From assembly GCF_001423585.1 (NCBI RefSeq), contig NZ_LMOP01000001.1:124001-188000 (forward strand): 64,000 nt of DNA, given 5' to 3'. Origin of the DNA: Xanthomonas sp. Leaf148 (GTDB taxonomy: Bacteria > Pseudomonadota > Gammaproteobacteria > Xanthomonadales > Xanthomonadaceae). The position numbers and the translations under genes are program-made. This document shows positions 36,033 through 43,108 of this stretch, one piece after another. The first letter of the stretch is position 1, and each line of letters starts with the position of its first letter. The notes under the pieces were generated by a model. That model was not told the DNA's origin and ran no database searches. It saw only the letters and a list, made by a program, of their open reading frames with translations.

Positions 36033-36776
36033 TCAAGGCACACGTTCAAAAAGCAGCGTGTCGCGTTGACCCTTGACGAACATCGAAAGCGTCGCGCTGC
36101 CATCCGGACGAATCTGGATGGCGGCTTGGCCGTCGCTGAGCTGACGGCAATATCCGCGGTCATTAGCGCCGATCCATGCGGTCAACGCTCCATCGACGCG
36201 GCCGGCGTATCGCAACTCGACTTGACAATCCCTAGGAGCGCCATAGCGCAGGCGGCCAAGCACATCCCCAGGCCGGACGCTGGTCGCAACAATCTCTAAC
36301 TGTGCGGCGATAAGGCCAGCACCTCGCCAGCGACCCGCTTCAGCCAACCCTTCCCTTTTCTGGTCCAGGGTGACGACCAGAGGCTGCTCATGCCCCAGCA
36401 GTGTGAGCTCTATGCTCTCTGCTGTCTCATCCAACACCCGAAGCTGAGCCTGTCTACCGGTCTGCGCATCACAAAACTTGCCACCATTGCGCGACAGCAT
36501 TGCGTAACCATCGTTCTGCGCCCGCAACTCAAGAGCGCAGTTGAAGGGAGGCCCAAACTGCAAGTCCGCGACCTGGGGGCCGCTGGCACCTGTAGCGCGC
36601 TCGCTCAAGCGGACATAAACCGGCCCCCCTGCCCCGCTAGCGGGCAGGATTCCGCGCCAATCACCGGCTGGAATGCCATCAGCCGGAGCTGCCTGAGCGA
36701 TAGGTGGCGTTATACAAATCGCCAGGACTAAAGCAACGCGAAAGATGTGATTCAGACATTTACCTTCATTAGACAT
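36033..36776 (-). CDS. Secreted/periplasmic hypothetical protein with two internal repeats
   Basis: 247 aa with a signal peptide (hydrophobic IFRVALVLAICITPPIAQAA, cleavage after AQA). The mature part looks like two copies of one module. Repeat one has FGPPFNCALELRAQNDGYAM and NGGKFCDAQTGRQAQLRVL; repeat two has YGAPRDCQVELRYAGRVDG and NDRGYCRQLSDGQAAIQIR. Each repeat has one cysteine near its start and one near the middle, suggesting a disulfide per module. The fold looks beta-rich. Unknown function. Confidence 0.65.
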   Translation of the reverse strand: MSNEGKCLNHIFRVALVLAICITPPIAQAAPADGIPAGDWRGILPASGAGGPVYVRLSERATGASGPQVADLQFGPPFNCALELRAQNDGYAMLSRNGGKFCDAQTGRQAQLRVLDETAESIELTLLGHEQPLVVTLDQKREGLAEAGRWRGAGLIAAQLEIVATSVRPGDVLGRLRYGAPRDCQVELRYAGRVDGALTAWIGANDRGYCRQLSDGQAAIQIRPDGSATLSMFVKGQRDTLLFERVP

Positions 36777-37423
36777 TGGCGCCTCTTACCGAATTAGACA
36801 GCATGGAATTACCAATTACGCCGTTTCTCACACGCTGCCGTTGGCAGCCATGAGGCACGTATATGATGACCATGAATCGCCTTTGGGACCGAGACCTTTA
36901 GCAGAAATTTCAAAGCCAGTTCCCGGCACGGCATGCCGTTACTCAGCAATACCAGTGCAGACCGCCGGTGGCCGGGTTGGCACTCTTGTTGAGCTAGATG
37001 CAGCACTCGCTACTGACGAACAGCGAGCGGTCGGCTCGGAGGTAGTCCAATACCACGCCCTCGAAGTGATCCATGTTAGTCAATTTCCTTAATCACCCTC
37101 AGTATCTCAAAATAATACTAACAAAAATTTCCTGTAATTTAAGAATGGTACATATTACAAGCTAACAAACCAGGACCTCTGCCTCGCCCATAAAAATTAA
37201 ACAGTATCCCAATGACTATGCAGCCGTGAGCACTTAGCGCCTCGAATCCCTTGCCAGGCATAGGTCTTACCTGAAGAACTAGATCGGATCTTCAGGCCAA
37301 GGAAAGACTCTACTTAGCCGCCTCCAGAGTTTGCATGAGGAAATAAAAAGCCGTTCAATTTCGATTGACGTTTGGGCGGATCGTTGTATCCGTACTTCCA
37401 TTGTAAACAATGGAAGCAACGCA
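36777..37423. other. AT-rich intergenic region upstream of the integrase
   Basis: The 36033 gene on the minus strand starts at 36776 and the integrase start is at 37424. The region between is noticeably AT-rich around 37080-37200, typical of integration or promoter regions, and shows no gene. It may contain the element's attachment site, which I could not identify. Confidence 0.45.
37395..37416 (+). promoter_or_regulatory. Hairpin over the integrase ribosome-binding site
   Basis: A perfect 9-bp inverted repeat cttccattg / caatggaag with a 4-base loop ends 8 bases before the ATG at 37424. The right arm contains the only good Shine-Dalgarno sequence (GGAAG). In mRNA the hairpin would hide it and reduce translation. 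Confidence 0.6.
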
Positions 37424-38821
37424 ATGACTCATCCGCTTAACGACATCATCAGCAGTTACATCGACACACCAAACGGCGGCCTTGTTTTGGAAGGGATCAA
37501 GATTGGCCGAGTAACGTTTGAAAAGATCACAATCACCAACCGTGAGGGCGCGTTCAATGCCCAGGACCTTATCAATACGGTGTTGAGCAAGACTGCCCGC
37601 ATCCGGAGTGGCAAGCATGGCACGCGATACGCCGAGCTGCTTCCGCCAGGTAGCCCTGCACGCCTCCTGTCTATCGAGATCGAAGACTTCTCGAGGCACC
37701 AAAGCCGATGCTACTTGAAGTCCAGCACTATTAATGACTACGCCCGTACTCTGAAGCTACTCCTCCTGGCGATCGGGGATATTCCTGTATCGCGAATCGA
37801 CCACACGCATGTTGACCGCCTATGGGATCTCCTCCGCTGGGCGCCGCCCCGATTTCTCCAAGACCCCAAGTTATGCGCCCTGACTGTGGACGAAGTGATT
37901 GCACTGGGCCAAGCCAACGGCACCCAAGGGGTGTCCCACGCCACGCTGCACAAGCACAACCTCTGTTTATCCGCCTTCTTCAGACGATTAGTGGCAACCC
38001 GCGCCATTCCTGGCAATCCAATGATCGCGATGGGGAAGATCAAAAAAGACCTGATTACAGACCCGGAACGTGGCGAGAAGGCAGACCGATTCCTGGAAGA
38101 AGATGAACTCCAAAGGATCTTCGACCCCGGCGCGTTCGTTGCTTGGGCAAAGAAATGGCCCCATCGCTGGTGGTGCCCCATCTTGGCGCTTTACACCGGC
38201 GCGCGCGTTAACGAGCTCGCACAACTCAAGCTACACGATGTCGTCCTCGAGCGAGGCATCTGGTGCATTGCCATCCAGCTCACGGCTGACGAGGACTTGG
38301 CAGGCAACGAGCACTTCAAAACTCGACAGACGGTAAAAGGAGAGTCTGCACTCCGGCGAATTCCCATACACCAGGCGGTGCTTGATGCTGGCTTCCTGGA
38401 ATTCATCGAGGATATCAAGGCATGCGGCCACGCCCGGCTGTTCCCCAACCTATCTTCAGGCATTTGTAACGCGTCAGGTGAAACCAGTGCGCGCTATAGC
38501 CAAGGCCTGGTCATCCAGTTCAGCGCCTACCTCAAGAAACTAGGCTTTGGCAAAGGGCTTGGTTTCCATGCCTTTCGCCACACGCTTTCCACCAAGCTCA
38601 AGCATGCCCGGGTTCCGCAGGAGGACGTGGCTACGATCACAGGTCATTCGGAAGACAAGCGCTTTACGGTGCTTGAAGGCTACCAGACGACCCCGAACCC
38701 TGAAGAACGGCCACGGCAATTTGAGGCTCTGGGGCGCTTTTTGCCCCCGGTGGTGCTGCCGCGATATAAGCGTGGGCAGTTCAAGAAGCAGCTGGGCAAG
38801 GATGCGAAGTTCTACCCGTAA
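37424..38821 (+). CDS. Tyrosine recombinase (integrase)
   Basis: 465 aa from the ATG at 37424, the first with a ribosome-binding site; an earlier in-frame start at 37331 is possible. The N-terminal half contains the SAM-like DNA-binding domain (ARLLSIEIEDFSRHQSRCYL, SSTINDYARTLKLLLLAIGD). The catalytic domain has the arginine in LYTGARVNELAQLKLHD, HxxR in GLGFHAFRHTLSTKL, then the histidine in ITGHSEDKRF and tyrosine in TVLEGYQT. All catalytic residues are present, so it is probably active and should integrate and excise this element. It lies at the right edge of the mobilizable region, next to the sigma-54 cluster. Confidence 0.92.
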   Translation: MTHPLNDIISSYIDTPNGGLVLEGIKIGRVTFEKITITNREGAFNAQDLINTVLSKTARIRSGKHGTRYAELLPPGSPARLLSIEIEDFSRHQSRCYLKSSTINDYARTLKLLLLAIGDIPVSRIDHTHVDRLWDLLRWAPPRFLQDPKLCALTVDEVIALGQANGTQGVSHATLHKHNLCLSAFFRRLVATRAIPGNPMIAMGKIKKDLITDPERGEKADRFLEEDELQRIFDPGAFVAWAKKWPHRWWCPILALYTGARVNELAQLKLHDVVLERGIWCIAIQLTADEDLAGNEHFKTRQTVKGESALRRIPIHQAVLDAGFLEFIEDIKACGHARLFPNLSSGICNASGETSARYSQGLVIQFSAYLKKLGFGKGLGFHAFRHTLSTKLKHARVPQEDVATITGHSEDKRFTVLEGYQTTPNPEERPRQFEALGRFLPPVVLPRYKRGQFKKQLGKDAKFYP

Positions 38822-38925
38822 TAGAGCCGATACATACGGCCGCTCAGGCGGACAACTTGGCCGCCCCTACAGATCAGGTAGCGCATAAAAACACCGATAT
38901 CGACACCAACAGCGCGCCTAGAATG

Positions 38926-38955
38926 CGGTGCTGCTCCCTACAGAGAGCAGCACCG
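38926..38955. terminator. Hairpin between the integrase and the MBL-fold gene
   Basis: A perfect 11-bp stem cggtgctgctc / gagcagcaccg with an 8-base loop, between convergent genes (integrase ends 38821, minus gene ends 39008). No U-tract on either side, so strength is uncertain. Confidence 0.6.
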
Positions 38956-39007
38956 AAGTAGGAAGAAAATGCGCGCGAAGACCTAAAAGCATGCTGCGCT
39001 CACCTGA

Positions 39008-40135
39008 TCACTGCTCATATTGGAGATTAAAGCTTCCATCATTGGTCGCCGAGTAGTGAATCACTCCGTTTGTCTGTGTCAGGAATACGGGCAACGTGCT
39101 TGGCCCTAGAAGACCTCCGCTGCATTCTATGGAGTGACTTGGGGCCACAATCCTAAGTCCGTAGTTCAAATAATTTTGGATGCTTTCGCAACGCGGATGC
39201 TTGTAACGCTTCCCCGAACTAAAAATAACCGCTTGCGGTGACGTCTTTTGTGCCCAGCTCGCTGAGTTGCTGCCTGCGGAGATTGCCCCATGGTGAGCCC
39301 CGGTCACTACCTGGCTGTATAGAGGCCAGCCAGCGCTGAGGTTCGCGATCAGCCCTTCGGTCACTTGAGTCATGTCCCCCGTAAACAAGGTTTGGAACAG
39401 GCCGTATTTCATAGAGATGACCATACTGGCGTTGTTGGACGGTGTGCCAGGGGTGCCGCTTGCGTTCATTGCAAGGATCCTTCCTTCGACATCTATGGCA
39501 TTGCCACCCCAGCCGTTATTCCCCTGACAGCTAAGATCCTCCTCTACACCGATCCCCGTCGCGTAGGGCACATTTGCGTATCTAAGCTGTGCACCAACCT
39601 TCTGCTGATCCTTGACCCACTGGCCGAAATTTCCGACGGTGTAGTCGTTTGGGTTCAACGCCAAGTAGACCGCAGAAACCGGAACGTTTTTCAGGACTTC
39701 ACTGATGTAATTGTAGTGGTCTTGATCAGGATGACTCACGGTGACCACAACTTTGGTTGTCCCATCGATCATCTCGTTGACCACTCGACTCACTTGATCA
39801 ATCTGAAAGTTAGGGTTCCTGCCCGTGGGCAATGCGCCGCAATCCATCACCAATAGCTTTCTAAACCCTGCAGCGTCCCGGCGAGGACAGGTGACGATTT
39901 GGCAATTGCCGGCGCCCACAGGCAACGTCCATACATGCAGACGACCATCGGGGATAACGGTCTGCAATGGTTCGGTCGTTAGTTCTTTGGTTGTCACTTC
40001 AAAGGTGGGCGAATTGCTTGGTGCGGGCGGAGGCGGAGCCGAAGGGTCGGGCCTGGGGAGTTGCGTGCTGCAGGCGGACAGGAGAAAAAACGCGGCCGAA
40101 AACAGCCCGCGACCGACATAGCCGATGCGTGTCAT
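39008..40135 (-). CDS. MBL-fold hydrolase-like lipoprotein (ComEC-type beta-lactamase domain)
   Basis: 375 aa: MTRIGYVGRGLFSAAFFLLSACS with lipobox LSAC, so the mature protein is anchored by a lipid, probably in the periplasm. After a proline-rich linker, the metallo-beta-lactamase domain shows TVSHPDQDHYNY (HxDxDH), the central Asp in FTGDMTQV and the downstream His pair in VTGAHHGAI, as in ComEC-like MBL proteins. The protein ends with a short beta segment (VFLTQTNGVIHYS). It is 105 bp downstream of the sigma-54 activator gene on the same strand and is probably part of the same locus. Substrate unknown; nucleic acid, cyclic nucleotide or peptidoglycan fragments are all possible. Confidence 0.82.
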   Translation of the reverse strand: MTRIGYVGRGLFSAAFFLLSACSTQLPRPDPSAPPPPAPSNSPTFEVTTKELTTEPLQTVIPDGRLHVWTLPVGAGNCQIVTCPRRDAAGFRKLLVMDCGALPTGRNPNFQIDQVSRVVNEMIDGTTKVVVTVSHPDQDHYNYISEVLKNVPVSAVYLALNPNDYTVGNFGQWVKDQQKVGAQLRYANVPYATGIGVEEDLSCQGNNGWGGNAIDVEGRILAMNASGTPGTPSNNASMVISMKYGLFQTLFTGDMTQVTEGLIANLSAGWPLYSQVVTGAHHGAISAGSNSASWAQKTSPQAVIFSSGKRYKHPRCESIQNYLNYGLRIVAPSHSIECSGGLLGPSTLPVFLTQTNGVIHYSATNDGSFNLQYEQ

Positions 40136-40240
40136 GGGACATCCCTCAAGAAGTTGGACGGGCCGAATGGCCGTCAGAGGGGATTACGCAAACGCCATGC
40201 CAACGATGCATGTGAGGCGACCAAGCACCTCACACCTACC

Positions 40241-41794
40241 TCAAGCGCGTTCCAGACCGCGTGCACGCACGAACCGGCGCAGGGCCTCACGTGGGGTGCG
40301 CAACACAATAGCCCATCGTGTTGGGTCCCCTGGTGCACGCTCTATCGTTGCTTCAATTTCTTCCAGTGGAATGTTCTCGACCCTCCTTACCGCCTTCATA
40401 GCGTCCAGCACCACGTAGAGCGATGGGCGAGAGATGCCAAGCTGCTGCGCGGCTTGTTGCACGCGCCATTCGTTCGCGTCGAGTGCGGCCAGCACCTCCA
40501 TTTCGCTGAGTCCCACCGGCGAACGAAAGCGAGGATGATCCCGAGCTCCAGAGACGGACGAAGGCGAAGCAGTTTCTTCCGTAGCCACCGCTTCACGGCT
40601 CTCGGGTGCTGGCAAGACATCGCTCGGCGATGGCCAGTGCCCTGATTGCGCTGACAGAGATAAGCGACGAATCACGTGGCCCAACTGGCGCACGTTCCCC
40701 GGCCAATCGTGCACGCACAACGCGTGGACCAGCGTCGCAGGCATAGGCGGCAAGCCCTCTTTCATTCGCTGATTGCTGTTGAGGAAATGCAGGATCAAAA
40801 CACCGATGTCTTCCCTGCGCTCGCGCAGCGGAGGCATGGACACAACGAAGGCCTCCAGACGCCTCAGTAGAGGCTGGTTGAACCCTTCGGTTGAGAGATC
40901 GCGATCAGTTGCTGCAATCAGCCTCACGTTCGAGTGAAGCGCCTTGGCACCTCCTAGTGGCCTGTATTCCCCGGTCTCCAGCGCGCGCAGCAGCATCGGT
41001 TGAACGGGTGCGGGCGTATCGCCAATCTCGTCCAAGAAAAGCGTCCCATTGTTCGCTTCGGCGAAATAGCCCTCGCGTGCCTGGTGCGCACCGGTATAGG
41101 CGCCCTTTGCCGCCCCAAAAAGGTCAGCGGCCGCCAACGATTCGCCCAGCGTCGCCATGTTTACGCTCACCAACGCGCATTGGGAGCGTGCGCTGGCCGA
41201 ATGGACCGCTTGCGCCACGAGTTCCTTGCCAGTTCCCGTTTCGCCCAGCACCAACACAGGCAAATCCGTGCGCGCGACCTGAGCGATTTCGTCTCGCACT
41301 TTAGCAATGGCAGGCCCTACTCCAACCAGTGGGTTTTGCCCTTGCAGCGAGGGCATCAGACCGATGTAGCCCAAGCAGAGCAGCACTTCCCCCAGGCGCA
41401 ATACGACACCGCGTTTTAGCTCGATGTCAGATAGCTCAACTGCGACTTCTTCGCCCTGTTTGAGCGCCACGGCATCGACCGCGCAACGCATCCGGGTGGC
41501 AGGAAATAGCACCGCTATCCCACTGCCATCGCGCTCGACCACCTGCACTGGTTGCCTTGACACGGCTTGGTCTTCTAATCCCTCACCTACATCGCTGCCA
41601 GCGCGATAGAAGTCAGGGGCATGACGAGAGATTTCCCAAACGCTTTGAGAAAACCGAAGCAAGGCCTGCTCACCAATCCGGGCATGACGTGGGTGCCATA
41701 AGACCGTGGCACCCAGCATGGGCTTCATGTTTGAAACGAGCTCTTCCACAGGCGATGACAACGTCGCCTCACGATCTGCCTTCCCTGCTCGCAT
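40241..41794 (-). CDS. Sigma-54-dependent transcriptional activator with N-terminal FHA-like domain
   Basis: 517 aa. Residues 95-145 (IAVLFPATRMRCAV, AVELSDIELKRGVVLRLGEV) look like a degenerate FHA domain, which in this class binds phosphothreonine. The AAA+ core follows: Walker A LGETGTGKELVAQ near residue 186, the sigma-54 contact loop GAYTGA near 231, Walker B TLFLDEIGD, and the WPGNVRQL motif. A Fis-type helix-turn-helix (VQQAAQQLGISRPSLYVVLD, about 450-470) is followed by an unusual 50-residue C-terminal extension. GAGGAA precedes the ATG. The gene is divergent from the 42023 operon. FHA sensing plus the Ser/Thr kinase at 47.1-49.2 kb suggests control by phosphorylation. Confidence 0.88.
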   Translation of the reverse strand: MRAGKADREATLSSPVEELVSNMKPMLGATVLWHPRHARIGEQALLRFSQSVWEISRHAPDFYRAGSDVGEGLEDQAVSRQPVQVVERDGSGIAVLFPATRMRCAVDAVALKQGEEVAVELSDIELKRGVVLRLGEVLLCLGYIGLMPSLQGQNPLVGVGPAIAKVRDEIAQVARTDLPVLVLGETGTGKELVAQAVHSASARSQCALVSVNMATLGESLAAADLFGAAKGAYTGAHQAREGYFAEANNGTLFLDEIGDTPAPVQPMLLRALETGEYRPLGGAKALHSNVRLIAATDRDLSTEGFNQPLLRRLEAFVVSMPPLRERREDIGVLILHFLNSNQRMKEGLPPMPATLVHALCVHDWPGNVRQLGHVIRRLSLSAQSGHWPSPSDVLPAPESREAVATEETASPSSVSGARDHPRFRSPVGLSEMEVLAALDANEWRVQQAAQQLGISRPSLYVVLDAMKAVRRVENIPLEEIEATIERAPGDPTRWAIVLRTPREALRRFVRARGLERA

Positions 41795-41855
41795 CGACTA
41801 TTTCCTCGTGATCGATTGCCGATTTTATTCCGCTCCCCCGTCACTACGTGATGGC

Positions 41856-41886
41856 TGACATGTCAGACGTGTCAGTTGACGTGTCA
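41856..41886. promoter_or_regulatory. Putative enhancer (upstream activating sequence) for the sigma-54 activator
   Basis: TGACATGTCA (41856-41865, a perfect palindrome), AGACGTGTCA (41865-41874) and TGACGTGTCA (41877-41886) are three near-identical elements within 31 bp. They lie about 60-90 bases upstream of the -24/-12 promoter, the usual enhancer distance, and near the start of the divergent activator gene. Binding by that activator is inference. Confidence 0.7.
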
Positions 41887-41945
41887 GCGACCGAGGACCT
41901 GGCGCTTGCTATCAAAGAACACAACAAATTCTGGGATTTCTGAGT

Positions 41946-41960
41946 TGGCACGGTTCTTGA
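41946..41960 (+). promoter_or_regulatory. Sigma-54 (-24/-12) promoter for the 42023 operon
   Basis: TGGCACGGTTCTTGA fits TGGCACG-N4-TTGC except the last base (A for C). The GG and the G of the -12 element have the canonical 10-base spacing. Transcription should begin near 41972, leaving about 50 bases of leader before the ATG at 42023. Confidence 0.75.
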
Positions 41961-42022
41961 GTTAACCCTCTCGGGGACGGATTCCACCGCCTCATAACGC
42001 ATCACTCTTAGGAGCTCTACGC

Positions 42023-42631
42023 ATGTCCAAGATTACCCTGATCAACCAGACCGACGAGACCGTTCGCCTCGCGCTGTTTCAGAAGCCGGTCAAGAACCCC
42101 ACCCTGGCAACCATCGCCTGGCAAATCGTTGCACCGCCGCCGGGTGGCACCTCTTCTGTCGAAATCCCGTCCGACTTCAGCGTGCAGGCAAGCTACTCCA
42201 ACGATCCGACCAACCCGAGCAATCTGGATACGTCGACCAAGCCGGTGAGCTTCTCGGAGACCTCGGCTTCGTTCTCGATCGACGGCCTGGTCTCGCAGGA
42301 CCGTCGCGCGAATGGCGCGGTGATCAACCAGACCTTCACTGATTTGGTCCTCAACGAAGTTCGTGTCGTCAACAACTTCAGCATCGGCGCTGAAACCACG
42401 ATCTACCGCGGTGGCGACGCGATCTATGAAGCGCAGGTGATCTGGCCGGGTGGCCTGTTCCTGGAGGACGTCCGCACCAGCATGTATGTGGCCGTCATCT
42501 CGCAGTTCACCTACAAGGGCCAGCGCCTGGTGCAGGAAGAACTGAGCTTGACCGAGACCGAAGTCCTGGAAGGCGGCTCGCTCATCGTGACCGGCTCGAT
42601 GTGGACCGGCTATTCGCTCACGGCTGCCTAA
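42023..42631 (+). CDS. Hypothetical beta-rich protein, first gene of the sigma-54 operon
   Basis: 202 aa. A good ribosome-binding site (ttaggagctc) precedes the ATG. No signal peptide or membrane helix. The sequence (MSKITLINQTDETVRLALFQ, GTSSVEIPSDFSVQASY, VRVVNNFSIGAETTIYRGGD, GGSLIVTGSMWTGYSLTAA) alternates hydrophobic and polar residues rich in T, S and V, typical of a beta sandwich. Codon choice is strongly biased to C-ending codons relative to the next genes, which points to high expression. A strong terminator directly follows, so this gene would be expressed in excess over the rest of the operon, as expected of a major structural or secreted component. No family recognised. Confidence 0.75.
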   Translation: MSKITLINQTDETVRLALFQKPVKNPTLATIAWQIVAPPPGGTSSVEIPSDFSVQASYSNDPTNPSNLDTSTKPVSFSETSASFSIDGLVSQDRRANGAVINQTFTDLVLNEVRVVNNFSIGAETTIYRGGDAIYEAQVIWPGGLFLEDVRTSMYVAVISQFTYKGQRLVQEELSLTETEVLEGGSLIVTGSMWTGYSLTAA

Positions 42632-42640
42632 GCCAACCCT

Positions 42641-42673
42641 GCGGGACGGAATCCCCTCCGTCCCGCTTTTTTT
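42641..42673 (+). terminator. Strong intrinsic terminator inside the sigma-54 operon
   Basis: Perfect 10-bp stem gcgggacgga / tccgtcccgc, 6-base loop, then seven T. It starts 9 bases after the 202-aa gene and 18 bases before the next start codon, so it should limit downstream expression by partial read-through. Confidence 0.92.
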
Positions 42674-42690
42674 ATTTGAGGAAGAAAGAC

Positions 42691-43095
42691 ATGACACATC
42701 TGGAATTTCCTGGTGCTTCCGAAACCAGCGAGAACCCCGGCCGGGACCTGCCAACTAATGTATGGAGCCCAAGTAATGTCACAAGTATCCAAATCTACTG
42801 GCAGCTCGTGGGTGAAGGCTACGAAGTCGCTGTCCAACTGATCGATGCAGCGTTGCTCGAGCAAGGTGACTCGGGGATCATCGTCTGGGCGCTTGTCGAT
42901 GTCACTCATCAAGCCTTGCCCTTCTCCTTGTATGACGAAGAAACCGGGCAAGAACTGATACTTGGCGGGAGAATCGAGTGGGTGGAAGTTACGAGTTTAA
43001 GTGGGGGAGTGACCAACAAAGTTCCCCCTCAGCTCTGGATCAAAGATGCCAGCTATCCGGGCGGCGGAAGCACCATCGCAGCACGTATTGCGTGA
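42691..43095 (+). CDS. Hypothetical protein, second gene of the sigma-54 operon
   Basis: 134 aa from the ATG at 42691, which follows gaggaagaaa. No signal peptide. The sequence (SPSNVTSIQIYWQLVGEGYE, VAVQLIDAALLEQGDSG, then GRIEWVEVTSLSG and QLWIKDAS) is predicted to be beta-rich. It ends 13 bp before the start of the 939-aa gene, so the two are probably co-translated. No family recognised; it could be a partner or adaptor of the first protein. Confidence 0.65.
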   Translation: MTHLEFPGASETSENPGRDLPTNVWSPSNVTSIQIYWQLVGEGYEVAVQLIDAALLEQGDSGIIVWALVDVTHQALPFSLYDEETGQELILGGRIEWVEVTSLSGGVTNKVPPQLWIKDASYPGGGSTIAARIA

Positions 43096-43108
43096 GGGAG
43101 TAGCCGCC

